Origin: Pseudomonadales bacterium
Lineage (GTDB): Bacteria; Pseudomonadota; Gammaproteobacteria; Pseudomonadales; Azotimanducaceae
DNA length: 64,000 nucleotides
Direction of reading: 5' to 3'
Assembly (NCBI GenBank): GCA_012103505.1
Contig: WLWP01000001.1
Location: forward strand, 4,030,001 to 4,094,000
Shown: positions 33,312-42,210 of the stretch, piece after piece
Numbering within the stretch: the stretch's first letter is position 1
Layout of the letters: every line of letters begins with the position of its first letter
The notes under the pieces: generated by a model
Seen by the model: only the letters and a program-made list of their open reading frames with translations
What the model was told of the DNA's origin: nothing
Database searches by the model: none
Translations under genes and position numbers: made by a program

Positions 33312-35002
33312 TGGCTGAGCAGATAGACCAACCACTAGCACAAGCCATGACAGAAAGTCATTGGCAGACCTATGAGCGAAAAAGTATGCACAGGCTTAAA
33401 GGAGTCTTAGTCCTCTTGTGCGCAGCTTTATGTTGGGGCTGTGTTAGCACGACTCCGCAAGATGTCCGGCGAATGGACAGTCTGGAGGAGGCATTGCTCA
33501 CACTCCAGGCGGGCGTCACTTCGTCCATAGCCGAGATTGATTCAGTCGAAGCAGAAACCGAGGCGGTAGACGATTTAGCTCCTGAAATAGAAGAATCACG
33601 TTTTGATGTGAGCGTCGCCGATGCGAAAATTAGCGCGTTCCTGCGCGGCATCGTCAAAGGCACAAGTTTCAACATGGTAGTGCACCCTGACGTCACGGGA
33701 ACAGTTTCCTTGGAGCTCACAGCTGTGAGCGTCGCCGATGTAATGAGTGTTGTTCGCGATGTATACGGTTTTGACTATGTACTCGAAGGTAATGTCTATC
33801 GTGTGTATCCCGACACGCTCAGAACAGAAATATTTCGACTCAACTATCTCAATGTCGCCCGTTCTGGACGGTCTGAAGTTCAAGTTAGTGCAGGAAAAGT
33901 GAGCGACGCGAATAGCCAAGGACAGAACAGAGACGGTTACGAGTCCAGCGGTCAAGAGCAACAACGCAACAGTAATGATGTGGTTGGCACAATAGTGAAC
34001 ACGAGTGCGGACGCCGATCTTTGGGCTGAAGTGAGTGCAACACTGCAGGCACTGACCTCTCTCGATGAAGGCAGCCATGTGATGATCACACCCCAAGTAG
34101 GCTTGATTGTTGTAAAAGCAAAACCAGGGACGCTGCGAGCGGTTACTGACTATCTCGACCGAGTGGAGAGCAGTATTAGTCGCCAAGTTATTTTGGAAGC
34201 GAAGGTCGTTGAAGTCGCTTTAAACGAAGGCTTTCAGTCCGGTATCGATTGGCATACGTTCGGTCGGGGCTCCGATGGGTTAAGAGTAAATTCGCAACAC
34301 CGATTTGGTGGAGAATTGAGTAGTGGTGAGGATGACTTCTATAACCCACTTGGATCTGTGTTTGCATTGTCTGCAGATGTTGGGGATTTTGCCGGTACGT
34401 TGAACCTGCTGCGAACCCAAGGGACAGTCCAAGTACTCTCCAGTCCGCGCATAGCAACAGTTAATAATCAGAAGGCCGTGATCAAAGTTGGGAGTGATGA
34501 GTTTTTTGTCACTGACATCAGCTCCAACACAATCACAGCTGGTAGCGCGATCAACACTAATGACTCCCCTGAACTCACACCGTTCTTTTCGGGAATTGCG
34601 TTGGATGTGACGCCACAGATCAGTGCAGAAGGCTACATCGTTCTGCATGTGCATCCGACAGTGAGTGAGGTGACCGAGCAGCGTAAAGAAATCGGTGGAG
34701 AAATAGTTCCGCTTGCTGCTAGCACGATCCGGGAGTCCGACAGTATCGTGCGGGCCAAAAGTGGGCAGGTTGTGGTGATCGGCGGTTTGATGCAGAACAG
34801 CGCCAACGACGAAAATGCGGGTGTCCCCGGGTTTCGCAAGTTACCTCTCTTGGGTCATCTCTTTAACCAGAAGAACCAGAGCAGTGTGAAGAGCGAACTT
34901 GTCATTCTGTTAAGGCCGGTGATCGTCGAAGACCGTGTGCAATCTGAATTTTTATCGCAGAGCAACGATCGAGTTCGTGCCTTGCGGGACGGGTTGAACT
35001 AG
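33311..35002 (+). CDS. mshL: MSHA-type secretin MshL
   Basis: The protein of up to 563 residues is the outer-membrane pore of the pilus. It has a lipoprotein signal (MHRLKGVLVLLCAALCWGC) that starts at the ATG at 33386; translation from 33311 (TAATG with mshK) would add 25 odd residues before it, so 33386 is an attractive start. N domains (SFNMVVHPDVTGTVSLEL) and the secretin core (VQVLSSPRIATVNNQKAVIKVG, VIGGLMQNS, FRKLPLLGHLF in shortened form) follow. A Gln/Ser/Asn-rich linker lies at about residues 195-225. Confidence 0.92.
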   Translation: MAEQIDQPLAQAMTESHWQTYERKSMHRLKGVLVLLCAALCWGCVSTTPQDVRRMDSLEEALLTLQAGVTSSIAEIDSVEAETEAVDDLAPEIEESRFDVSVADAKISAFLRGIVKGTSFNMVVHPDVTGTVSLELTAVSVADVMSVVRDVYGFDYVLEGNVYRVYPDTLRTEIFRLNYLNVARSGRSEVQVSAGKVSDANSQGQNRDGYESSGQEQQRNSNDVVGTIVNTSADADLWAEVSATLQALTSLDEGSHVMITPQVGLIVVKAKPGTLRAVTDYLDRVESSISRQVILEAKVVEVALNEGFQSGIDWHTFGRGSDGLRVNSQHRFGGELSSGEDDFYNPLGSVFALSADVGDFAGTLNLLRTQGTVQVLSSPRIATVNNQKAVIKVGSDEFFVTDISSNTITAGSAINTNDSPELTPFFSGIALDVTPQISAEGYIVLHVHPTVSEVTEQRKEIGGEIVPLAASTIRESDSIVRAKSGQVVVIGGLMQNSANDENAGVPGFRKLPLLGHLFNQKNQSSVKSELVILLRPVIVEDRVQSEFLSQSNDRVRALRDGLN

Positions 35003-35006
35003 AACT

Positions 35007-36797
35007 GTGTTGAAGCATGGCGCAAAGATCAGAATTGGCGATCTGCTGGTCGACAAAGGGGTCATCAGCGACGTGCAACTGTCGGACGCGCTGGCCGAGC
35101 AAAAACAAAGCGGTCACAAGCTTGGTCGCATTTTGGTCGATCGCGGTTACGTGGATGAACAGAATTTTTTAGGATTTCTCTCAGACCAACTTGGGGTTCC
35201 ATTTGTAGATCTCGCCCAGTATCAAATAGATGAATCAGTGGTTGCTCTCCTACCGGAGACCTACGCTCGGCGCCACCGCGCCATCATTCTAGAACGCCAA
35301 GGTGCAGAGCTATTGGTTGGCATGACCGACCCCATAGATATCTTCGCGTATGACGAAGTGGCACGGCAGGTAGATACGCCGATAAACATTGCGGTCGTCA
35401 GGGAGAAGGATCTGCTGGAGACTCTTGATCGTGCCTACCGCCGTACTGGTGAAATTGAGAGCTTTGCGAGTGAGCTAGATGGTGAGTTGAGCATCGATGA
35501 GTTTACGCTTAAAGAGTTTCGCAAAGACTCAGAAGACAGTCCGGTTGCAAAGCTCCTACAGTCGATACTTGAGGATGCCGTTCAGATGCGCGCGTCTGAT
35601 GTTCATGTAGAGCCAGGTGACGGAGTCCTCAGACTGAGGCTTCGTGTGGATGGATTACTTCACGAGCAAGCGCTTAACGAAGTGCGTATTGCCCCGGCCT
35701 TAATCAGCCGCTTAAAGCTTATGGCTGGTTTAGATATCTCTGAGAAACGCTTACCCCAAGACGGTCGTTTTGAATATCAGATGAAAGACCGAAGTCTCGA
35801 TGTGCGTCTGAGTACGTTACCGGCAAGCCACGGTGAGAGCGTGGTTATGCGTTTGGTCGATCACAGCCAGGGTCTTACGCAGTTAGATCAAGTTGGGATG
35901 CGACCAGAGGAAGTGGCAAAGTTTCGCAGGCTGATCAAACAGCCACACGGACTCATTCTTGTCACAGGTCCCACTGGTAGTGGTAAAACAACAACGCTCT
36001 ACGGTGCCTTGCGCGAACTCAACTCAAGCGAAAAGAAAATAATTACTGTCGAGGATCCAGTAGAGATTCAACAACCTCGCCTAATTCAAGTCCAGGTGAA
36101 CAGTCGCATTGGATTAGATTTTGCCAGTGTGTTGCGCGCCACCCTGCGACAGGATCCCGACATTCTTCTAGTTGGGGAAATACGCGATCGTGAAACTGCC
36201 GAAATTGCCTTACGCGCGGCGATGACCGGACACTTGGTCTTATCGACACTACACACAAATGATGCGGTTTCCTCAGCACTTCGTCTTATGGATATTGGCA
36301 TTGAGGGTTACATGGTGGCGGGCTCCGTGCGTGCGATCATCGGACAGCGACTCGTGCGCAAGCTCTGCGAGAACTGCAAGGTTGCCTGTGAGCTTGATAG
36401 TCAACTGTCGTCTTGGATAAACGGCATAGCACCAGAATTGAAAGAGCGCACCTTTTACGAGAGTACCGGTTGTTCCCAATGTGGCAACAGCGGTCACGTA
36501 GGACGAATCGGTGTGTTTGAACTACTCGAAATGACCCCAGAACTAGGTGATGCCTTGCGTGATGATGATGCGGGCCTGTTTAGTCGCCTCGCGACTTCGC
36601 AACCAGGCTATAGACGGTTGGTATCTGGAGCGCTTGAATACGCAGTCGACGGAGTGACTTCGTTAGCCGAGGCTATGGCTGTATCAGGACATGAAGAAGA
36701 GGTCATTGTAGCACCGTCTCTGGAAGCGACCCTTGCGGTCGCGCAAGCCGGACGTGAACCACCGCTACAAACTAGTACACCTGATGCTGCGCACTGA
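35007..36797 (+). CDS. mshE: Pilus assembly ATPase MshE (GspE/PilB family)
   Basis: The 596-residue cytoplasmic ATPase drives pilus extension. It has an N-terminal MshEN domain (RIGDLLVDKGVISDVQLSDA region) of the type that binds c-di-GMP in Vibrio MshE, Walker A GPTGSGKTTTLYG, Asp and His boxes (LLVGEIRDRETAEIALRAA, LSTLHTNDA), and the zinc tetracysteine CENC...CSQCG. The c-di-GMP link is known for the family, not shown here. GTG is the start, five bases after mshL. The TGA overlaps the mshG ATG. Confidence 0.93.
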   Translation: MLKHGAKIRIGDLLVDKGVISDVQLSDALAEQKQSGHKLGRILVDRGYVDEQNFLGFLSDQLGVPFVDLAQYQIDESVVALLPETYARRHRAIILERQGAELLVGMTDPIDIFAYDEVARQVDTPINIAVVREKDLLETLDRAYRRTGEIESFASELDGELSIDEFTLKEFRKDSEDSPVAKLLQSILEDAVQMRASDVHVEPGDGVLRLRLRVDGLLHEQALNEVRIAPALISRLKLMAGLDISEKRLPQDGRFEYQMKDRSLDVRLSTLPASHGESVVMRLVDHSQGLTQLDQVGMRPEEVAKFRRLIKQPHGLILVTGPTGSGKTTTLYGALRELNSSEKKIITVEDPVEIQQPRLIQVQVNSRIGLDFASVLRATLRQDPDILLVGEIRDRETAEIALRAAMTGHLVLSTLHTNDAVSSALRLMDIGIEGYMVAGSVRAIIGQRLVRKLCENCKVACELDSQLSSWINGIAPELKERTFYESTGCSQCGNSGHVGRIGVFELLEMTPELGDALRDDDAGLFSRLATSQPGYRRLVSGALEYAVDGVTSLAEAMAVSGHEEEVIVAPSLEATLAVAQAGREPPLQTSTPDAAH

Positions 36798-38005
36798 TGC
36801 CTGAGTTTTCCTACAGCGCAAGATCGGGCGATGCCAGGATTTCAGGCAAACGGCTAGCGGGTAGCGCCAGCATGTTGGCCGCGGAACTGTCCAGAGAAGG
36901 GTTAATACCCCTGACGATCGATCCGATTCAGCAAGCGGGTCGCAGAATTGGGGCACAACTCGCGCGACGTTCAGTCTCTCTATCGGAACTAATTGTGTTT
37001 AGCCACCAGATGGCGAGCCTAGCTAAGGCTGGTATATCTATTGTTAAGGCCGTTCATACGCTGGCTGAAAGCAGCAAAAACCCGACTATGGCTGACACTC
37101 TGACAGACGTTGCCGCAGGTCTGGAAGCGGGACTGGACTTCGCCAGTTGTCTCGGACGGCATCGATCCACATTTAGTGAGCTCTATATCAACGTTGTCCA
37201 TATTGGCGAGAACACAGGTCGTATGGACGATGCGTTCCAGCGAATTGCTAAGTACCTGGAGCTCGAACGTGAAACACGCCGTCGCATACAGGCAGCGACG
37301 AGATATCCTATGTTTGTCTTGTGCGCAATTTCAGTCGCGATAGTGGTGCTCAATATTTTTGTCATCCCGGCTTTCGCAACAGTGTTTTCTAAATACGGCG
37401 CAGCGCTGCCATGGCAAACGCAGGCGATAATCGCCGTATCGGACTTCTTTGTGGCGTACTGGCATGTGCTCGGTCTGCTGTTGGTGGTTGCGCTTGTTGC
37501 GGCTATTAGATCGATGCGGAACGCAAAATTTAGAATTTTGTGGCACCAGTGGCAACTGCGGATCCCGATCTTGGGTTCGATTCTAGAACGCATCTATTTG
37601 ACCCGTTTTTGCCAATCTTTTGCAATGGTTAGCCGTTCAGGTGTGCCAATTGTCCAGGGGTTACATGTCGTTTCTAGAGCAGTTGGTAACGATTTTATGG
37701 CAGGACGCATTGATGAAATGCGCGTTTCGATAGAGCGCGGAGAATCTATTACAGCAACTGCCCGAAGTGCCCAACTGTTTTCACCAGTTGTATTGCAGAT
37801 GATGGCCGTTGGCGAGGAGACAGGGACCATGGACGACCTGTTGGAGCAAGCGGCATCGTTTTATGAAGAGGAAGTTGAGTACGAACTCAAAGGGCTCACT
37901 GATGCGCTTGAACCGTTGCTAATTATCGGTATTGCGATCTTGGTCTTGTTCATGGCGTTGGGTGTATTTCTACCGCTCTGGGACCTCAATAGTGTTGCTC
38001 ACTAG
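36797..38005 (+). CDS. mshG: Pilus inner-membrane platform protein MshG (GspF/PilC family)
   Basis: The 402-residue protein has the two GspF repeats, each with the ISIVKAVHTLAES- or VPIVQGLHVVS-type opening and an ExTG motif (VHIGENTGRMDDAF, MAVGEETGTMDDLL), plus three membrane helices. It is the platform around which MshE works. It overlaps mshE by TGATG. A 159-base gap with a short hairpin (CGCTA...TAGCG near 38080-38093) separates it from the prepilin gene. Confidence 0.92.
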   Translation: MPEFSYSARSGDARISGKRLAGSASMLAAELSREGLIPLTIDPIQQAGRRIGAQLARRSVSLSELIVFSHQMASLAKAGISIVKAVHTLAESSKNPTMADTLTDVAAGLEAGLDFASCLGRHRSTFSELYINVVHIGENTGRMDDAFQRIAKYLELERETRRRIQAATRYPMFVLCAISVAIVVLNIFVIPAFATVFSKYGAALPWQTQAIIAVSDFFVAYWHVLGLLLVVALVAAIRSMRNAKFRILWHQWQLRIPILGSILERIYLTRFCQSFAMVSRSGVPIVQGLHVVSRAVGNDFMAGRIDEMRVSIERGESITATARSAQLFSPVVLQMMAVGEETGTMDDLLEQAASFYEEEVEYELKGLTDALEPLLIIGIAILVLFMALGVFLPLWDLNSVAH

Positions 38006-38164
38006 CGGGTTCTTGGGGCGACTTAAACCCGCACAAGAAGCGTGGTAGCCGACGTTGCACATCGCCAGATCCGAACTACGCTAAATGTAGCGAATTGAAT
38101 AGTGAGCGCTGACCGGACTTTACGGGACAAGCACTCCGAGACAGCTCAAGGAAGAGGAAAGAGG

Positions 38165-38707
38165 ATGAACAGGAACAAATTCACACAGGGCTTCACAATC
38201 GTCGAACTCGTCGTCGTGATCATACTGTTGGGCATATTGGCTGCAACAGCGTTGCCGCGTTTTATAGACGTGGATGATGATGCGCATGCAGCAGCCTTCG
38301 AAGGTGTAATGGGTGGTTTTCAAACTGGTGTGGCGCTTTATCATGCGCAATGGGTAGCAGATGGCCAAGATCCTGCAGGCACTGCAATTCCAGAGTTCGC
38401 TAATCTGCGGACCAATGCCACCGGATTTCCTTATAGCACCACAGCAAATGCTGGCAATGCTCCTGCAAGTTCCGGAGATTGTGTCACGGTATTTACGGGC
38501 GTTATGCAGGGTGGACCATCCGTCGCAAGTGTTGCCGCATTGGCAAACTTGTCTGGTCTAAACGCTGACTATGGTGCTTTTGAGAGTGCCAACATCTGCA
38601 ACTATTACTACACCGGACAGAGTAACTCCTCAGGTGTAACGATTCCCTTCTTTAGCTATGCGCCCGTAACAGGCATCGTCACACGCAGTACCCAAGCTAT
38701 TCCGTAA
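38165..38707 (+). CDS. Type IV prepilin (MshA-like)
   Basis: The protein of about 180 residues has a class-type prepilin leader ending MNRNKFTQG with cleavage before FTIVELVVVIILLGILAATA; Glu5 of the mature form is present. The globular part has two Cys (SSGDCV and ANICNYYY) that can form a disulfide. AGGAAAGAGG directly precedes the ATG at 38165, which is preferred over the one at 38102. It is the only prepilin in the cluster, so it is either the major pilin or a pseudopilin; other minor pilins and the prepilin peptidase must be elsewhere. Confidence 0.88.
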   Translation: MNRNKFTQGFTIVELVVVIILLGILAATALPRFIDVDDDAHAAAFEGVMGGFQTGVALYHAQWVADGQDPAGTAIPEFANLRTNATGFPYSTTANAGNAPASSGDCVTVFTGVMQGGPSVASVAALANLSGLNADYGAFESANICNYYYTGQSNSSGVTIPFFSYAPVTGIVTRSTQAIP

Positions 38708-38720
38708 ATGCTTCGTGCGT

Positions 38721-40118
38721 TCACGGCGTATCTAGGTCGAGGTCCTGCATTTTTCGGGTGAGGGTATTCCTTCCCCACCCGAGCAGATCCGCAGCATCCC
38801 GCTTGCGACCGCCAGTTTTTCTCAATGCCACTTCGATCAGAATTCTCTCTAGTTTGGGCAGCGCGTGATCTAGCAGAGGTGCCTCGGCGTTGTGGTCAGC
38901 AAGCTGTGTCGCCCAACGTCTGAAACCGCTTTCCCAATCTTCACTAGTCTGTGTCTCACCTTCTAGTTTTAGTTCTTGTGGAAGATCCTCAATCAGAATC
39001 GTCCGAGAACTTGCCATGACGTGCAGCCAGCGACAGGTATTTTCGAGCTGACGAACGTTTCCCGGCCAGGGCAGCATGGTCATGTAATCTTCGGTTTCTG
39101 CTGCTAACCGTTTAGTTTCGTCGCCGAGTTCTCGTGCGGAACTCTCCAAAAAGTGTTTGGCAAGCTCTGGTATGTCTGTGCGTCGGTCGGCGAGAGACGG
39201 GACGTGCACGCGGATGACATTGAGACGATGATATAGGTCGTCTCGGAACGCACCCTTGTTAACGAGCTGTTCAAGATTCTGATGAGTGGCGGCAATGATG
39301 CGGACGTCCACTTTGACGGACGAATGCCCACCGACGCGGTAAAACTCGTTTTCAGCAAGAACTCGGAGCAGCCTGGTCTGTGCCGTCGCAGGCATGTCAC
39401 CAATTTCGTCAAGAAACAGAGTGCCGCCGTTGGCTTGTTCAAAGCGGCCAAGACGGCGTTGATTGGCTCCGGTAAAAGCGCCTTTCTCATGTCCGAAAAG
39501 TTCGCTTTCGATAAGATCTGAAGGGATTGCGGCGACGTTGAGTGCGACGAAAGAGCCGGTAGACCGAGGGGAGTGTCGATGCAACGCCTTGGCGACTAGT
39601 TCCTTGCCAGCCCCAGACGGACCATTTATTAGTACGGAAACGTTTGACGCCGACAATCTTCCTATGGCGCGAAATACTTCTTGCATCGCTGGCGCCTGGC
39701 CAATGATTTCAGGCACAGGTTCGCCAGGTTGGTGCACGAACCGATCTGAGTCTTGGGTGTGACTGATCGCTCTTTGTACAACCGCGACGGCTTCGTCGAC
39801 GTCGAATGGTTTAGCAAGAAACTCGAACGCGCCTTGTTCGAAGCTGGCGACAGTTGATTGCATATCTGAATGCGCGGTCATCACGATGACGGGTACTTTG
39901 GGATGATGGCGTTGCATGTGTTGTAAGAACTCGAGACCGGAAGTGCCCGGCATACGAACGTCGGTGATGATGGCCACGGGTTCGTCGGTGTGCAGATGGT
40001 GCATCGCTTGATCTGCAGTGTTGAAGGCAGAGATCGGAATTCCCGCCTTGCTTAAAGCGCGATCCAAAACCCATCGAATCGAGCGGTCATCATCGATGAC
40101 CCAGACATTTTCACTCAT
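38721..40118 (-). CDS. ntrC: Nitrogen regulation response regulator NtrC
   Basis: This 465-residue sigma-54 activator has a receiver domain with phospho-acceptor Asp53 (ITDVRMPG), an AAA+ domain (Walker A GPSGAGKE, sigma-54-contact GAFTGA, Walker B GGTLFLDEIGDMP) and a C-terminal Fis-type helix-turn-helix (RKRDAADLLGWGRNTLTRKM). It should activate glnII through the sites at 43424-43483. It lies 29 bases after ntrB on the minus strand and converges with the prepilin gene. Confidence 0.96.
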   Translation of the reverse strand: MSENVWVIDDDRSIRWVLDRALSKAGIPISAFNTADQAMHHLHTDEPVAIITDVRMPGTSGLEFLQHMQRHHPKVPVIVMTAHSDMQSTVASFEQGAFEFLAKPFDVDEAVAVVQRAISHTQDSDRFVHQPGEPVPEIIGQAPAMQEVFRAIGRLSASNVSVLINGPSGAGKELVAKALHRHSPRSTGSFVALNVAAIPSDLIESELFGHEKGAFTGANQRRLGRFEQANGGTLFLDEIGDMPATAQTRLLRVLAENEFYRVGGHSSVKVDVRIIAATHQNLEQLVNKGAFRDDLYHRLNVIRVHVPSLADRRTDIPELAKHFLESSARELGDETKRLAAETEDYMTMLPWPGNVRQLENTCRWLHVMASSRTILIEDLPQELKLEGETQTSEDWESGFRRWATQLADHNAEAPLLDHALPKLERILIEVALRKTGGRKRDAADLLGWGRNTLTRKMQDLDLDTP

Positions 40119-40147
40119 GTGTGTAGCACCGTTGGCTGTATCGAAAT

Positions 40148-41227
40148 TTAAAGAGGGGCAGGTTCATAGGTAAAAGGTATGTAGATTGAAAAACACGTTT
40201 TGCCGGGTCGACTGGTAACCTGAACCGATCCACGATGTTGAGAAATGACGTTCTGCGTGATGGCGAGACCAAGGCCTGTGCCTTCGGCGCGACCAGAAAT
40301 CATTGGGAAAAAAATACGTTCCTGCAGAACAGGGTCGATTCCAGACCCGTTGTCTGTAATCTCCAATTGCAGAACGATCCGGTGTCTAACGTTGCCGATC
40401 GTAAATTGTCGAATTGCGCGTGAGCGAAGCTGAATCTCCGGGTCTTCAACTTCTGCCAGTGCGTCACATGCGTTGCGAACCACGTTCATCACCGCTTGAA
40501 TGAGCTGGGTTCGGTCACCTTCGACGTGAGGCAGGCTTGGATCATAATCCCGGCGCCAGGTAATGAACCCAGGTCGCTCGGCCTGAATCAACCGTATCGT
40601 ATGCTCGAGTACTTCGAGAATGTTGACCTCGGATATGTCCAGTTGCCGTTGTGGACCGAGCATGCGATCGACAAGGTCCTTTAGGCGGTCGGTCTCGCTA
40701 ATGATGACGCCGGTATATTCCTTGAGTTCGGGATGTTGCCCTTCTAATAGTTCTCCCTCTAGCAGCTGAGCGGCGCCGCGGATGCCGCCAAGGGGGTTTT
40801 TTATCTCGTGAGCTAACCCCCGAATAAGGCGTCGGGTGGTTTCCTGGCGCTCAACACTTTCGTCGTCCTTGTTTATGCGCTTCAGGCGGTTGAGGTGTTG
40901 CAGCTCGAGTAACAATCGAGCACCGGAACGTTCATCGTCAAGAATATTGACTGTAAAATCGACTTGCTCTGAAATGTTGTCCGGTAGACGGATTGTGGCT
41001 TCGCGTTCGGTAAACGGCTGGTCGTTTTCTAACGCGATGGTTAGTGCGCTCAAAATTCGATTATCGAGCAGAATTAGGTCTTGTATTGATTGACCGATCG
41101 CGTGAGAGGCAGAGGTTTTCAGCAAACCCTCCGCCGCAGCATTCAGGTACTCAACGATTAATGCACGATCCAACACCACCACGGCAGTAGTCATGGAATC
41201 GACGATTGAGCCCAACATTCGTTTCAT
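40148..41227 (-). CDS. ntrB: Nitrogen regulation sensor kinase NtrB
   Basis: The 359-residue cytoplasmic histidine kinase/phosphatase has an N-terminal PAS domain, the H box LAHEIKNPLGGIRGAAQLL and the ATP-binding boxes VRNACDAL, DNGSGIDP and GTGLGLAI. It phosphorylates NtrC when nitrogen is scarce under PII control. An NtrC-type box lies 161 bases upstream of its start, consistent with autoregulation. Confidence 0.95.
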   Translation of the reverse strand: MKRMLGSIVDSMTTAVVVLDRALIVEYLNAAAEGLLKTSASHAIGQSIQDLILLDNRILSALTIALENDQPFTEREATIRLPDNISEQVDFTVNILDDERSGARLLLELQHLNRLKRINKDDESVERQETTRRLIRGLAHEIKNPLGGIRGAAQLLEGELLEGQHPELKEYTGVIISETDRLKDLVDRMLGPQRQLDISEVNILEVLEHTIRLIQAERPGFITWRRDYDPSLPHVEGDRTQLIQAVMNVVRNACDALAEVEDPEIQLRSRAIRQFTIGNVRHRIVLQLEITDNGSGIDPVLQERIFFPMISGRAEGTGLGLAITQNVISQHRGSVQVTSRPGKTCFSIYIPFTYEPAPL

Positions 41228-41387
41228 GGCTTTCTTTTAGGCCTATTCCGAGGTCAGTAAGTGTTCACTAACTGTTTTCCACAGTTATGGTCACTTAGCA
41301 GAGATCGGTATTTGTCTGCATTAGAAACATCGATCAAGAGCACTTTGCTTTAGAGCAAATTAGGTGTGCGGTTCGAACCGATGCGAA

Positions 41388-41404
41388 TTGCACCAAAATA
41401 GTGC
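41388..41404. promoter_or_regulatory. NtrC-type binding box upstream of ntrB
   Basis: TGCACCAAAATAGTGCA differs at one base from the enteric NtrC consensus TGCACCAAAATGGTGCA, and another TGCACC follows at 41405-41410. I could not find a convincing sigma-54 promoter between it and ntrB, so it may repress as at the E. coli glnL promoter. Confidence 0.75.
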
Positions 41405-41419
41405 ATGCACCAGAAAAGG

Positions 41420-42010
41420 TCAACCGGCTTTGCGGCGTTTTACGCTTAGTGCTGAGAATCGCAGCATGTGGAAGGTTTGATCGGGGCCTTGGGCCACGAT
41501 GGTCATGTTTTTGTCTGTGATTCGGGCACTTAGAGTGTGGGTGCCACGATCGACGTTTTCGAGTGTAAACACGCCGTCACTTGAATCGCCGACAGGTTGG
41601 CCGTCTAGCAAGAGAGTGTATGTGTGTCCTGTGGCCAGTCTTGGCGCTGAACGGACGGTAACGGTGACGTTGCCCGAATTTTCTCGAACCGCTTCTTCTG
41701 GCGCTGGCGAACTGATGCTGACAGTTGAATAGGTGGTTGGCTCAGCCTCTTCATCATCCTCTTCATCTTGGGGCGGTGCTGATTGGGTCGAGGCGCTATC
41801 CTGTGCTACGGGTGGGGTGTAGTTACTCGATTCGGACAACTTGACGGTCTCGGACTGGTCCTTGGGTGGCACATCGGTGAATACAACATTGCCTTGAGCG
41901 TCGCGGGTTTTGTATATCTCTGCCGTCACCAGAGACGGAGCGAGGATGGCCGCTGCACCAATCAGGTAGGCGGCAATCGAGGACAGTATTTTGCGGTGGT
42001 GTTGGATCAT
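41420..42010 (-). CDS. Exported DUF4124-domain protein
   Basis: The protein of about 196 residues has a signal peptide (IAAYLIGAAAILAPSLVTA) followed by the DUF4124 motif IYKTRDAQGNVVFTDVPP, an acidic low-complexity linker (PQDEEDDEEAEP), and a C-terminal beta-sandwich-like domain (VTVTVRSAPRLATGHTY). The ATG at 42010 gives a normal signal; an ATG at 42082 would add a second hydrophobic stretch. A similar gene sits next to ntrB in pseudomonads as I recall. Function is unknown. Confidence 0.8.
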   Translation of the reverse strand: MIQHHRKILSSIAAYLIGAAAILAPSLVTAEIYKTRDAQGNVVFTDVPPKDQSETVKLSESSNYTPPVAQDSASTQSAPPQDEEDDEEAEPTTYSTVSISSPAPEEAVRENSGNVTVTVRSAPRLATGHTYTLLLDGQPVGDSSDGVFTLENVDRGTHTLSARITDKNMTIVAQGPDQTFHMLRFSALSVKRRKAG

Positions 42011-42110
42011 GATCGTTCTCACAAACAGTCTGACAAATAAAAAAGCGAATAAACACGGCAGACTCCCCATATTGGACCACAAAAGTCCGACAAAGAGCCT
42101 GAGTCAGCAC

Positions 42111-42145
42111 AAAAAAAGCCCCCAAAGGCATAGCCATTGAGGGCT
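42111..42145 (-). terminator. Rho-independent terminator of glnII
   Basis: Read on the minus strand, AGCCCTCAATGGC and GCCTTTGGGGGCT form an imperfect stem-loop followed by seven T residues, 65 bases after the glnII stop. Confidence 0.8.
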
Positions 42146-42210
42146 TAGATGCTAAAACCAGAGAGTTAGCAAGTGCTTACATACTGGCTAAGCCGTTAGC
42201 AGCGAAGGTT

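Noticed and set aside
41228..41387. Sigma-54 promoter for ntrBC
   Set aside because: The best candidate (GCACAC-N5-TTGC near 41354-41368) lacks the essential GG of the -24 box.
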